Source: Ascidia mentula (taxonomy: Eukaryota; Chordata; Ascidiacea; Phlebobranchia; Ascidiidae). Taken from it: a stretch of 64,000 bases of DNA. Below, one piece after another: positions 33,685 to 46,483 of this stretch; position 1 is the first letter of the stretch, and every line of letters begins with the position of its first letter. The stretch lies in assembly GCA_947561715.1 (NCBI GenBank), contig OX387198.1, positions 15,128,001-15,192,000 on the forward strand. Reading direction: 5' to 3'. The notes under the pieces were generated by a model that was given only the letters and a program-made list of their open reading frames with translations, did no database searches and was not told the DNA's origin. Made by a program: the position numbers and the translations under genes.

Positions 33685-36600
33685 CATATGCGCGACCATC
33701 TAAACAGAGCAAGGAGATATGTGGTAACTGAGATGTTGATTTAAAACTGGACTATAAAGCCTCTCTGATATAAAAACCGGTGGGACTTCGAGTACAAAAA
33801 CCATTGACGTTAAACATCATCTTATACACAAGATGTTCAACTAGTTAGATAAAGCTGACGTACAGGTCAAGAAAGTTTGTAGATATTCGTTTGTTGGTGA
33901 AACAAGAACGGTGTTGGGAGACGTTGTTTTAAAACAACGAAATTATGCATTTGTTTCGAATGATTTTTATTGTTCTTGTGAATCATTTTATGAATAAAGT
34001 AATCTATTGTGTTTTTTTCTTTGTTTAAACCAAGAGATTTGTTGTCTCGAAATTTGTAACCGAAAATACTTGCAAAATTAGCTTAAACGCAAGTATCAAA
34101 CTCCCATATGAAGTAATTTTAAGCTAAAAAAATTCGATGACTTAAACGGTGTTGTAATATACTGTCAACCACCTGTTATACTAGCTAACTATTCAGAAAA
34201 ATAAGCATTGGGTAAATAAACAAAAACACTGTATATATGAGTGATAATATACTTATACTTCGCTTCAAAAGCATACACAATACTAACGATGGTCAAACCA
34301 GCAGAAATACTTGGCACTTTGCAATAAAACACAACATCTGCAAACATGACCCATTGACTGGCCGTACCAAAATCGTACTGGTTTCCTAACTTTTAAAGGC
34401 AAGTAGCCCTGGCCGATACTTTTTCATTATTGGATTGCAACGAATTGCGGTCAATTCAAAACTAAACGTTTGCTCTGAATGTAGGGCCATCAAAAAGCAA
34501 TAAAAGATCTCGTCTCTGTCTGAACGCCTTGTGATTGATATTTACGACTGGGACAGGAGTCAACAGGGAGGCTTGCACCAATAACGTGGTCGTTTAGTTT
34601 TTTCAGTCCGGGTCCAGACAGAAACATATGGATTGTGTTGTTACTTGCTTTTGTAGTTAAAGTAACGTTAATTAATACGCCTACAGAACACTACCATATA
34701 TCTGAATCCTGATAAAAGGGCTACTATGAAAACCAAAGTCATTCGATCAGTTTAACACATCATTAACAATCGCAGGACTAATAAATAACGCATTACAAAC
34801 CACGCGTACAAAAGTCTCAAGTCTGTCTAAACCAATGTCTTATATTGTTCTTGTATTTTAGATTTTCTCTGATTTTCTGCTAAGTGTATGTGGCTTATAT
34901 AGAACATACGTACAGAGTTAACTGAGTTCGAATCACTCTGTGACTCATTGAAAAGGTGGCTTATTGCTGGAAGTGTCATAAAATAGGCCAACCGGATATT
35001 TAAGTATTTCCTGTTCACACGAGCGAATAGCACGTCTTTTAAAAGAATCGAGAATCCCTCGCAGAAAATTGAGAATTTTTAAAAAGTTGTGCAAATCCAA
35101 ACTATTCCATACTGTCTTAATGAATTTGCTTTAAACCAGGTTATAGTTTTCGGGCATTTGCACTTTCACATAACATTAACTCTTAGACTTCTAAAACAAT
35201 TTTGTGTTGTTAAAAGTACGCATTGAATCACGGATGTCACAATGTTTGACTGAGAGCAGGATACAGAATACACGAACTTCGTAGCGTAAATTACAAAACA
35301 TGACCTTGCGCCTCTCACGCAAACTGCATATTTGCAGCATGAAGTCATTGGTTTACATTCACAACACAGCGTCACACGCGAGCGGTTTATACATATCAAA
35401 GGATATGGCGCGACACGAGTGCTACCGCGAACATAATATGTACAAACATAGCGCCTTACATCATATACTGCATAAAGTTCGTGCTGCTCGTTGCCGGCGT
35501 AGCGGTTTGTTTTACTGACATATGTGCAAGCGACATGTAGAAGAAACGACTATCAGACTCATTTTTTCTATGCCTTGCATGTTATATTGTCCGTCGAGAT
35601 ACAGCAGGCAGTAAACTAATATATCTTCAAGAGAGACATTACGCAAACTAAAATAAATCAAATCACCCTTTTTCGCCAATAACCCTGATGAAGAATAATG
35701 ATGAGTGAGCTTTCTGCATGAACAATTTGCTGACACCTGAGGTTGCGCGTTTTCCTCGCGCGACGAAATGCTGACACGAGTTGAAGCAATCGCTCGCTTT
35801 ATACGCAAGGCGGTTTAGAAAAAAAATGCTGTGACATTCAGATTGCGTAGTCGCTTGAATGGAGGCCAGATGCAATTCCACATTTAAAAAGATAATGCCC
35901 GGATTAAGAACGGGATACTGCAGTCGCTTTATTAGAAAATATTATGTACATCTGTTTCGCAGTCATTTCGTCGAATTTACGTTAGACGCTGAAAATGCTT
36001 CATTTGAGTTTATCGGTCAGCGCCCAAGTCGTGCCCTAGACAGTAATTTCTGCGGAAACACATACGTTGTCTGTGACTCAAAAAGAAAGAGTACAGCATT
36101 GGGCAGGTACAGTCGTTACCGCCACGCAATAGACTACAGTATTCTTTGAAAGTAACATAGGTCACCACTCTTTCAAGTATTAATGTTACAGTTTAATAAG
36201 ATAAATAAATATTTCATGACGAAGGTTAATCCAAAATTTTGTGTTATTTATGAAAAAGGCAGAAGATAAAAAAATGTGGATTTTAACAATTTAGGCTTCT
36301 ACAGTGTGTCCTATTAACTAACAAACCAAATTGTAGAAAAACTATTTGAATTATTTCGTTTTTAAACATTTGTGCCAGAAGAACAGACTATAAAATTTAA
36401 TTGCAATATGCCTGATAGCAACGGAAACATTATATTTCGTTTTTGTCTGTCTGAGAATAAATTCACCCGCGTGTGCAGTAAATGCATTATTTTGAGCAAC
36501 ATTTGTAAAAAATCATAATATAAAACTACAATTGTTTAGGTGAGACAGGTCGGTATATCTTTTTGGGAGCAAGTTAAATTATACGACAGACATGATACTT

Positions 36601-39110
36601 TTTCTAACAACCTCGCAATGACATTATGATTAACACTAGTTTATCACGCAATGCTGACTCGTACAAACCTAAAAAAGCAACTTCACAAAACGTTAGTCAT
36701 GACATAACACGAATAAAACTAAACGTGACAGAGTTACGTCTGAACGTTTTTGGCTAAAAACCTTGATCGGTCGCTGCGTCTGCGTCGTGCTCCAACTGCG
36801 CTAGCCGCGAGCCGCAAACTGTTATCGCCCTTCTCAGATGGTTTTAACAAACAAAAGAACGCACCTCGCTTGGCGGCGTCTCCCGCTGTGAACAGCGTGG
36901 TCTACTTGATGTCCAGCGCAGTCTCAACTCACAAACTTCAGAAGTTTCACCGACGGATCGATTATCGTAGGCGCCGGAGAACAGAGATATAATGAGATTC
37001 GTGGGCGCTAAACGTGTTTGTTGAACCACGATTTAATGTTTGTTAATTGCTTTTGGGAATCATTCCCCATTCTCTTGCAATTAGACCTGAGGTTTTCCAC
37101 CTTATGGATAATTCTTCCACAACCACAGGAACGTTACCAAAACTGACCGATTTAAGCCTGAGAATCTGTGATCGAGGATTAATACTGTGACAAAATCACT
37201 TTCAAAACAAATCGCGTCAGTGTCGACATGCCCTTATTACGCTGTTTGCCTTACTTTGTGCCACCCAATACTGCGTCATCACTTGCCGCAAACTAATTCA
37301 CAAGAGGCTTCCCGTCTCCCCGCTGAATTCCACAGTTCTTGTTTTTCAAATTTGCAGCTGCTTCTAGACTGACTGTTACGGTATGAAGACGCGGAATGCA
37401 AACACAGTTTGGGATAATTGCGCGCAAGCGAGTGGTCCCTTTTAACAAATGCTCGCCATGGTGGAGAAAAAAGGGGTGGTTTAGTGGGGACGCACACCTA
37501 TTCGTTAAGTGCTTTAGAAGGCCTTAAACACGTGTGGCCGAATAGATAACAAAGTGAAAGTGCGATAACCTGCGTACTAACTCGTGAAAAGAAAGGCTGT
37601 CCTATTGTCAGATAAAAGCTACAAGATTGTAACGAACTGATCGTTTTTATCACTACAAACTTAACAGGTTTCATCAGCCAGAAACACAAAAAGGCTGGTT
37701 ATCATTCTCCATTAACGGATAAATGCAGGTCCACAGAAAATAGGCTACATTTTTCTATTGTGGTATGTAGAGTTGTTGCACTTCTTCTGCGAAAGCTTTT
37801 AGTGGCTGTCATGACGCGATTCGTCGGGCCATAACTAACATTGCAGCGTGGGAAATGGTTGAAAACATTCCTCTGCGGTTATGAACAGAAATGTCCTTCG
37901 CACGCTTGTGGCGCCGTGAGGGCCGTGAGGGCCGTGAGAACAGGATACGTTACATTGCATTCATCCAATCTCACCTTTCGGGCCAGCAATCGAGTTTGGT
38001 GACGTATAAATATTTGGCGGTCAATTTGATGAAACCAACAGCATTTGTTCACAAGGGACAAACATAACACATTGGAAGTTACTGCGAAAACAAAACACGT
38101 ATTATGATGGCCCGGTGGAAGTCCTTTTTACATGCTTTATTGTCAAATGAAGAACCTATCGCCTACAGCCAGGCTCAGCGTTAAGTAAACCTGTGTCAAC
38201 CTGTGTTTATCATCTGCTTTAAACTGCATATTACTGCTAGATGAAACACGTGTCAATATTTGTCTAACTGTGAAAAGGTAGAGCAAACCCTTTGCAACAA
38301 AACATACTCTCGACTGTTCGTAATACTACCGGTAGTCGGTACTAAGTCTGCTGCGCAAGGCAGCGGACGGAAATTTTCCAAGTTGTAAAAATGAAAAAAC
38401 GTTTCACAAAGGACCGGAAGATCCTGCAGGAAGGATTTATAATGGCGCCCTGTGGGTCAGAGATTTCTTTGGGAAGTGGTGTGTGTGCCTTTGGTTTGTT
38501 AAGCAGCAAACCACGATTGCCGACGTAACTTTCTTGTTGCTGATAGTCGATAAATTGACTTAGAAAGAAAACAAATTTGCGTAAATATGCTGTGATACGT
38601 GAGATCAAATGAATGTGATTTGATGTCTGCAAAATACATAAAACCTCAAACACTTGTCCCCGATAAGCCAGAGCAGTTTTTGATTTGATACCATACTGTT
38701 GACAACAAGTACAAACGCATCGAGAGGTGCAAATAGTTGGTGAGTTCTTGATAAACCGCTAGCTGAATTTATTGTAAACAAACACTTTAATGTGAGAAGC
38801 GCACGACCTGTTCGTGTCGAGGAATCGTCTTAAAATTCCTTTCGGTAAAACTGTGGCAGTCAAACTGCTGCGAGTTGACGAGAAAAACTGAGGCCTGTTG
38901 CACGTACAGATGCCAGAAGGACGGGAAACAACTGCCGGAAGGATTACTGGCAACTTGAGGGCAAGACTGCTTAGGGATTTGTGTTTCATTAGTGTACATG
39001 CCAATCTGTTTGCCCAACAGCAGCCAACGCATGCAGCGTAACCTTTTGTTGCTTTGCGCCATGAAGCCCAACAGCGCTCTGAATATTTATTAATGTCACT
39101 TTATGCACAT
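33685..39110. other. long intergenic stretch, no gene supported
   Basis: About 5.4 kb with only short frames, of which 35859-36149 (96 codons) is the longest on the plus strand; none has splice context or recognised similarity. GCCGTGAGG occurs about three times in tandem at 37910-37940. No clear transposon ends found. It could hold regulatory sequence or exons too short to recognise. Confidence 0.4.
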
Positions 39111-40465
39111 TGTTACGTTTACATGTTTACTTAACATTGACAATGGACATTGGACATTTACACATATCATGAACATTGATCACAAATAGCAAAATTACGT
39201 CATTAAAGTTCGGGATCTCTCAAATTCGTCTTGTATTGCGGTATAGGGATGCGCATTCGTTGGTGGTAGAATTGTGTTTTTGTAAATCTCGCACGCCATT
39301 CTCACGCGATGTTCGTTGTTTTGTTTGATTGATGCGATCTCTATAACCGACCAGTCTTTGTACTTACACGCGATCTCCATGCGAACTGTCCAGTCATTGT
39401 TTGTAGAAGGTTCGCTTCTCACGTAATTGTTGTAGTGCATCACTTGTTCAATTACTTGTTTTGTGAAGAGAATGGGCTGCTGTCCATCAGATAAGATAAC
39501 CTTTGTCGTGGTAATTTTGAATATGGGTATGAAATTGGAGAAATGTATCTAGCGAATGTTACGCTTGTTTCCCATGATCCAACAGGGGGGTATAAACAGC
39601 CCTGGGGGAGGTGCTTGGGGACTTTTCAGCAACTAAATTTGATGCCATTGCATAGAGAAGCGTTGGGACTTACACAAAAACGCAAATGAGTGGGCAGTTA
39701 AACGATTCATTTTTCTGCAAAATCCGGTTCTATTTTTTGTTGCTTTTTTACCAAAATATTTACTAACCTGGGGGGAAAATTCCCCTAGGGGGGTGGCTAA
39801 ACCATTTTTTCAGGGACTAATTTTGACCAAAATTTGGAGATACGGGATGGATCTTTCGTAAAATTACAAATGATTAGACACTTAAACGATTGATTTTTGT
39901 GCTCCATTTTCATCATAATTTTCAGCAGCACCCACCATCAAGTAACTACCTGATTGAAATAGCCCAAAACCCCACTAAAACTGCCCCAAACACCCTAAAA
40001 TTCGCCATGACAACAGCACACACATGTGCGCTCATTCAACCGTAAAATTAACCTATATGCATCACTGTTTTGCCTTGTAATGTAAAATTTCTACTGTGAC
40101 AGAGGTCTAGACGGTGGGCATTTCCCAGCACCAAAACTTCTTTTCATAGAAATACCAATATGCGTCCTTTATCGTAGTGTATATATGTGCATGCTTCCTC
40201 GACTAAACCAGTCTCAGTCTCAGTCTATGTCTACTTCAGCTATGCATTGCTTGTAATCAGTTTACCTCGTGATCACGTAACTTAGTGTTTCGATTAGATT
40301 TACTCCTCAATATAATCGCGTATCCTTAATCAAATTATTGATAAAGTAACTTTGTTTCAGGTTTGCAATAGAAAACAGGTTAGGAAAACACAACGGTTAG
40401 AACTTACGAGTGGCCTAATGCCAAATGAATTAGTGAAATAGGTTTTCGTTATCAATGGTTAATGA
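39111..40465 (+). mobile_element. solo LTR, copy C, interrupted by repeat R1 and 3'-truncated
   Basis: Starts TGTTACG like copies A and B and aligns with them to about 39525, resumes at about 40165 (AGTGTATATATGTGCATG) and runs to about 40465, short of the CGCAACA end. The gap is filled by repeat R1. Confidence 0.7.
39530..40164. repeat. dispersed repeat R1, copy 2, inside solo LTR C
   Basis: Runs from GGTATGAAATTGG to ATAGAAATACC with the word AATATG on both sides, which may be a 6-bp target duplication. Homologous in order to 23955-25345. Since copy C of the LTR is split by it, R1 is mobile and moved after that LTR inserted. Only about 5 bp of inverted terminus is evident; class unknown. 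Confidence 0.5.
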
Positions 40466-41322
40466 ATCTTATCTTCCCTGTTCCAACGATAGTACGTTTC
40501 TGCATGGAAAGGTCAACGGCTTGTGTATTGGCACGGAAATCTCACCACCCTGTTCGATGAATGCGTTGCACTGTCTAAAAACATGTCTAAACCTCAACCA
40601 CTTGTTTCTGGTAAATTTGAGCGTATTGGACAAGAGTTGGGTAAATATGTGAAACGTATGTTTTCCGGAAACATTTGAGCGTAACATGCTTTGCTTCAAG
40701 TTGCAACTGTTCGTTAGTGATAACCACTGTTGCAAGTCTTGATTGCGCCTTTGCGCGAGACCACTGATTTGCTTCTATTTTGGATATTGCATAAGAATCT
40801 ATCCAGAAATATTTCCGCTTTCGAACAAAAAACTCGCATCCACTTATAGCCATTGTTCGCAAGGTGAGTTTCACAGAAATAACACAATTCCAATACAGCA
40901 ACTTTTTACTTGCAATATTTTTCAAAAGTGATCCTTACATGGTATTCGCCAATCTAGGTTTCGAAGTTTGTGACTAGCTTAAAGTTGCAACGTCTAGCGC
41001 AATTTAAAAGCACTTCTTGTATTGTGGCATCACCTGCACACGTGACTCCAAGAGATGCCTACGTCACAAAGTTTACAGGGGTTTCTTGTACCAATTGTTT
41101 GCAAACTTTTGTTTTACACCTGTTGCACAAATAGAACCCAATAATGTCATCGGTTGATTAAATATCTACAGCGTCTTCCGATTTTGTGCAAATCATCAAT
41201 TTCCTTTTAGGCCGAAACAGTGGCCATCTGTCTGCAGCTTATACACAATTCATCAATTTCCTGTTTATGACCAACTGCGCTATTTTCCTGTTTATCATAT
41301 CGCTGGCATATAATGCCCTAGG
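40466..41322. other. intergenic, nothing recognised
   Basis: Overlapping short frames on both strands at 40455-40931 are not supported by splice signals or similarity. Confidence 0.35.
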
Positions 41323-41480
41323 TGTTGCGACCTATATTCTAAATACAAGCCTCAAGCTGGGTCTTAACAATATTATTTATGATCGATGACATAAGATCGC
41401 ACGTGAGTTCTAATTGTTGTGTTTTCCGAACCTGACCAAAATTAAAACTTGATGCAAACACTACACCAATATTTATTTAT
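41323..41480 (-). mobile_element. solo LTR fragment, copy D (reverse orientation)
   Basis: Begins TGTTGCGACCTATA, the reverse complement of the LTR family's 3' end, and aligns to about 150 bp of it (TTAGAACTCACGTG and GAAAACACAAC blocks in reverse). The rest of the LTR is absent. Confidence 0.65.
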
Positions 41481-41949
41481 TTACCATGAACAATTTTGGA
41501 TATGAAATTAACGCACGCAATGATACCAACGCCAAACTGAGTGAATTTACGCCCAAACGCTCAGGCGGAGTTGAACAGAACCAAAAGAACTACTATTATC
41601 ATTACTACTTCACAGCTAGCTACACACATCATATAAAGCGGAGAACAGAGCAAACTAACAGTCAACGGAGATCAAAGAAAGCTAAGGTCAGCGGAGGTCA
41701 AAGAACGGTCGGTTACTGAAAGACGATAAAGGACAGTCACATGGGAAAACTTAACGTCTCTAAGCGACCAAACGAAACACTTTCAAACTAGCTACTAAAT
41801 TACTTGGATTAATATGACGCTAAAATGACTGGGAAACCATATCACACAAAGGACACAAATCACGTGAATGTAAGAAAAGAAAACTATCAAGTGCCCGCGT
41901 TTATTATGAAGACAAGAACACCAAGAACCCTTTGCCCCCGAGTTAGCCC

Positions 41950-42345
41950 ACATTGTGATTCATACGGCAGAAACGCTATCCAGGCACGGTTAGGAGTTGG
42001 CCAAAGGTCTTGTATTGGTCGTATAACCTACAATATCTAACTTCAAAACTGCCAAGCAACTTAAAATCGTACTTACTGGGCAACATTTCAATTGAAAGAA
42101 AAACGACCAACAAAATAAAATCACTTGCTTTTACAAAACACACAACTGGATCCGCGGATCTGTCTGCTCGACTTGACTCCCTGCTTCTTTCTCTGTGCTT
42201 AAGGTCACTCGATATATATATATATAATACTGTGATTAATCGATTATTCAACTTAGCGACATATGTCGAAATACCGAAAAGGGTCGAAACGATTAAATCC
42301 AAAGGCGATTTACTAAGTGTAATGCGTGCCAAGTAATTGCTCACA
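41950..42345. repeat. segment homologous to 17650-18010
   Basis: Second copy of the segment described at 17650. A (TA)n run lies at about 42213-42225, within the part not shared. Confidence 0.5.
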
Positions 42346-42854
42346 ATTCATCATTGGGTCAACGAAACGAAATGAAGTCGATGCAATTTAAGGCGAAGAC
42401 GAATAACCAATACGTTGTTGACCGTTTGATGAGCTAGACTAACGTCGTATTCAAGTGGCCAGGATATTTAGCCGGCCATAAAGAGTCACAATCGCTTGTT
42501 TTCATACGTCACTTCCACACTTCCGCACACTAAAAGTAACGTGTTTTTATGTCAAGTTTATGCGAGTGCGTAATTTCACTTTACTTACTTGACAGAGAAT
42601 AACGTAACTTCTATTCACGGAACGTCAATATACCTTCTCGTTTCATAAAAATATTCAGTTCTAACTTATCTCGTACCGCCATATTTACTAACATTGCCTC
42701 AGATTAGGTCAATTCGCTGCACATACGTTGGAGCTTGAGCTAACAGAAATTTGCGTTGTCAATGAATAACAACAAAACGACCAAGCAAGTTTCATTTCGA
42801 GCAAAACCAACAAATTTCATAATCATATACATTTTTTTTATATTGAGAGGAAAA

Positions 42855-43832
42855 ATGTCGAAAGACTTCTGCATTTCATGCGAACACGTGCTATGTAACT
42901 ATGCGATTTCAGCACTTGTCCATTTTGCAGTATATGACTTTTCGATAAAAAATATTTTTTTTCAGTACAAGCTTTATTATACAGTGGAAAACGCTGGTAC
43001 TCCAGTATTGCTTTTGCGGTTGCACAACGTATGTAACTATGCGATTTTAGCACTTGTCCATTTTGCAGTATATGACTTTTCGATAAAAAATATTTTTTTT
43101 CAGTACAAGCTTTATTATACAGTGGAAAACGCTGGTTCTGCAGTGTTGCTTTTGCGGTTGCACAAAGTATGTAACTATGCGATTTCAGCACTTGTCCATT
43201 TTGCAGTATATGACTTTTCGATAAAAAATATTTTTTTTCAGTACAAGCTTTATTATACAGTGGAAAACGCTGGTACTCCTGTATTGCTTTTGCGGTTGCA
43301 CAACGTATGTAACTATGCGATTTCAGCACTTGTCCATTTTGCAGTATATGACTTTTCGATAAAAAATATTTTTTTTCAGTACAAGCTTTATTATACAGTG
43401 GAAAACGCTGGTACTCCAGTATTGCTTTCGCGGTTGCACAACGTATGTAACTATGCGATTTCAGCACTTGTCCATTTTGCAGTATATGACTTTTCGATAA
43501 AAAATATTTTTTTTCAGTACAAGCTTTATTATACAGTGGAAAACGCTGGTACTCCAGTATTGCTTTTGCGGTTGCACAACGTATGTAACTATGCGATTTC
43601 AGCACTTGTCCATTTTGCAGTATATGACTTTTCGTGAAAAAATATTTTTTTTCAGTGCAAGCTTTATTATACAGTGGAAAACGCTGGTACTCCAGTATTG
43701 CTTTTGCGGTTGCACAACGTATGCTCACATTACGATATCCCGAAGAATGTCAGCAAATTAGTCAAGACAAAAAAGGCGATCATTGAACGCAAACTGCAGG
43801 TGCGGTTTCCTGGCAGGCATTATTATTGGTGA
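42855..43832 (+). CDS. candidate gene built from six tandem intron-exon units
   Basis: Each 138-bp unit splits into a 75-bp GT-AG intron (GTATGTAACT... TTTTTTTTCAG) and a 63-nt phase-0 exon encoding YKLYYTVENAG(T/S)(P/A)VLL(L/S)RLH(N/K). Exons: 42966-43028, 43104-43166, 43242-43304, 43380-43442, 43518-43580 and 43656-43832. The last reads past the missing donor into a unique basic tail ending RKLQVRFPGRHYYW and a stop; a GTGAGT overlaps that stop, so more exons are possible. A first exon MSKDFCISCEH from 42855 would need the donor GTGCTA at 42888, because the first unit has C where the others have G. Spliced this gives 174 aa. Introns are 25 codons without stops, so retention keeps frame. No family recognised. 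The alternative is a non-coding satellite; the minus strand is also open throughout. Confidence 0.4.
42891..43718 (+). repeat. 138-bp tandem repeat, six units
   Basis: Units start at 42891, 43029, 43167, 43305, 43443 and 43581, each exactly 138 bp and nearly identical (a few substitutions per unit, no indels). 138 is a multiple of three, which explains the long open frames on both strands. Confidence 0.97.
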
Positions 43833-44449
43833 GTTTTAGAAAACTGGAAATCACTTTGTGTTCAGTTCCAAGCCAATGCCTTGAACAGGATATCCACCGT
43901 CTGGTCAAACTTACTCGCAAAAATAACATTCCCGTGAGAGTCTAGCACCTTTACGCAATCACAAACAGTTCAATTTTCATGTGAAGTGTATGACGCAAGC
44001 CATTGCGTAACACCAGACAAGCAACACTCTTTTATTAATTGGTGCCTATTTGATTGATTTGTTTCCTATATTTCTTGTCAAATGCTTCTGCCGACAAATT
44101 TTCTCACGGGGCTCTAAAATGTTTTTTTATTCGTTGATTTGAATTTTCTCAATTATAGTTGCAAAGAAAAGAATCTGTCTTTCCTACACAATTAAACCTG
44201 TACTTTTATCGCCGTTTTGTCTGTTATCTAACTAGGCTTCAGCAGGTAATTCTTAAATATATATCTATATTTATCATTGCCAACATGCTCCTTTCAAATG
44301 AATCCTGATGGTCGAGTTTCTTCAGAACTGTTAACCTGATCGCTCCCAATACGCATTTGTGCAGACGCCTGCATCAACTATTTCAAAGGCCACGCTGCTC
44401 AACAGTTAGCGTTGCAGCTGTTATTTGTTGTCGCCAATCCTTTTTTCCG
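43833..44449. other. interval between the 138-bp array and the big duplication
   Basis: Contains a 35-codon open stretch on the minus strand ending at 43862 (DCVKVLDSHGNVIFAS and on to a stop) that reads like protein but has no upstream exon I can attach. Otherwise nothing is supported. Confidence 0.35.
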
Positions 44450-45531
44450 CCGTGCTGTGACCGCAGACAGCGGCGTACCAAAGTGCATATATGATATCAC
44501 TTTTGTCTCGGCGCCATATTATATGAAGTGTATAATATACACCATCAAAGACACAATAATCTTAAATCAATATTCAAGGTCAAATTATGCCTTTAAAACG
44601 TTCATAGCAGTGTTTTTTAACTTACCGGATCCCGACTAGTTTTCTACTTGGTATTTGGGTTGTGCCCCTTGACCGATCAACCCATTACTTGCCTCATGGG
44701 AAAAGAAAAGTGTTTTATTACCACACCGGGATACGAACCAGGAATATTCCGGCCAGGAATCGACTTCACTTTTAATTTCTTTCGCATCGACTCCATACCG
44801 CCGTTTAGCGGTAAATCAATTTATTACCAAGTATTAAAAAGTAAAACCATGTCCATGATATTTGGACGTCTTACAAACAGTAAATATTAATCCTTTTTCT
44901 ACTTTTCACACAGTGTCATATATCAGGGAATTATTCTCGACGCAAAGCAAATGCATCACCGTACCACGTTTCTATTTAAAACTGCAACATTGAAGTTTCA
45001 GGAAAGTCACCTGGGAGGGGTTGAACTGTACTGCATTGCTTTCATCTTGGATGTAAGTTCAGTTCACAACGGGGTTTTTATGGCAGCATATTTTTGCCTT
45101 GGTATTAAGTTTAAACCAAACGTCTATGTAACGTTAAATTTACATGTGTGACAAAATGCGTCACTGCCCCATCGTTGTGACTTTCATTGTTCTTAATAAA
45201 CATGGAAAATTAAAATACTAACGTTGCACGTGCTCGTCTTCATGGATTTTTCTCTGACCAGCACGGTTAATTGTGTCCTGTTGCGAACTTCTAAGGGCAG
45301 ACAACAGCGACCCTGCGGCACACGTTGATTCTCCCCGAAGAAATCACCTTTACATGGGTGCCTGACTCGGTAACCTCTGTTCTTTTTCACTTCCAATGCC
45401 ATTACAGTAAACGCATTTGTTGCGTACGTTACAAACTTTAATGAAAAATAAAATAACTAAAGTTGGTTTAAATTAATCGGTATATTTAATATCTTGACAA
45501 TAACACGGCTAAATTTGCAACATCGTATATA

Positions 45532-45992
45532 GACTAGCGTGAATGCCTTTATGCTGTGTTTTTTTTTTAGGTGTAATAATAACGCCAACACATACCCATA
45601 ACGTGTGTGGACATATACATTTTTTGGACGCCATTTTTTGGACTAGTCCATGACAGGCGAATTCAATTTACTGATATTACCCGCAATCACGGAGCCTCAA
45701 TGCGGGTCTATATATTGTTTTCCTTGCATACAGAGAATGCCGCAGGTTGGATGGATAATTTGACTAACGTGTATTGCCTTTATGCTGTGTGATTTTTAGG
45801 TGCAATATTAACGCCAACGCATACCCATAGCCAAACATGCAGACATGTACATTTTTGAACTCTGCACTAGACAAGGACCAATGAACTGTCGCCCCACCAC
45901 ATGCGAAATTCAATTTCCTGATATCAACCGCAAACCACGGAGTCTTGATGCGCGACTATATATTGTTTTCCTTACATACAGGGAATGTTGTT
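45532..45992 (+). promoter_or_regulatory. doubled upstream block of GPCR 1A with TATATA motifs
   Basis: Two copies of a block of about 230 bp start at GACTAGCGTG (45532) and GACTAACGTG (45762). Each includes AACGCCAAC(A/G)CATACCCATA and ends with CTATATATTGTTTTCCTT(G/A)CATACA (45710 and 45957). Duplicate TATA-like elements about 520-770 bp before the ATG suggest alternative promoters. The same pair occurs in unit 2 at 57112 and 57328. Confidence 0.4.
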
Positions 45993-46483
45993 TGCGTTGT
46001 ATGTTGACACGATAGACAGAAGCGTACTGTATAATTTTGTGTTCCCCCTTTGCAGCGTGATATAGTAAAAACGTAATTTGTGACAAAAAAATATTCACAC
46101 AAAGAAATATCAGAAATAAGTCACGTGTTAATTCCATTTTTTGTTTTAAAAAGGTGGCATGAAAGTTTGGTAGAAAGAAAACTACGACAGAAATCAAATA
46201 AAAACAGTATAGGGTACCCAACAGATCGACGTTGACCGAAAGGTATCACAAAGTGGAAATTTTTGTGAGCACTAATGTAAAAGCTAGCACAGTGCCACTG
46301 TCAACAGCTGCATTTATGAGACCTCAAAGTCGAAACAGTGCGTGTACACACCCCGTCTGCAGCTTTCCAATATTATGGCTTTTTTTGCACAAATAAAAAA
46401 ATCATATATATTGAAATTTGTTAAATGTTTTAATATTGAAATTTTGTTTGTGAAAGAGTAATATAGAAGTACGCAGCCAGTGA

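Noticed and set aside
35859-36149. 96-codon plus-strand frame as a gene
   Set aside because: No similarity, splice context or neighbouring exon; this length is expected by chance in several kb.
37905-37945. GCCGTGAGG triplicate as a regulatory array
   Set aside because: Too short and isolated; a chance microduplication is the simpler reading.
42762-43728. Two long open frames on opposite strands (about 290 codons each) in the 138-bp array
   Set aside because: Both arise because the unit is 46 codons long and free of stops in those frames. The plus-strand frame crosses intron-like segments, and the minus-strand one lacks context. The intron-exon reading explains more.
43862-43969. Minus-strand terminal exon DCVKVLDSHGNVIFAS...
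   Set aside because: Protein-like, but only 35 codons, with no clear acceptor or upstream exon and no recognised family.
44648-44890. Small protein MVFGLCPLTDQP... conserved between the two units (also 56229-56438)
   Set aside because: Conservation follows from the recent duplication of the DNA. The minus strand there has a GGTTCGTATCC word like a tRNA box B, so a tRNA-derived SINE was considered too, but no box A or tRNA fold could be made out.
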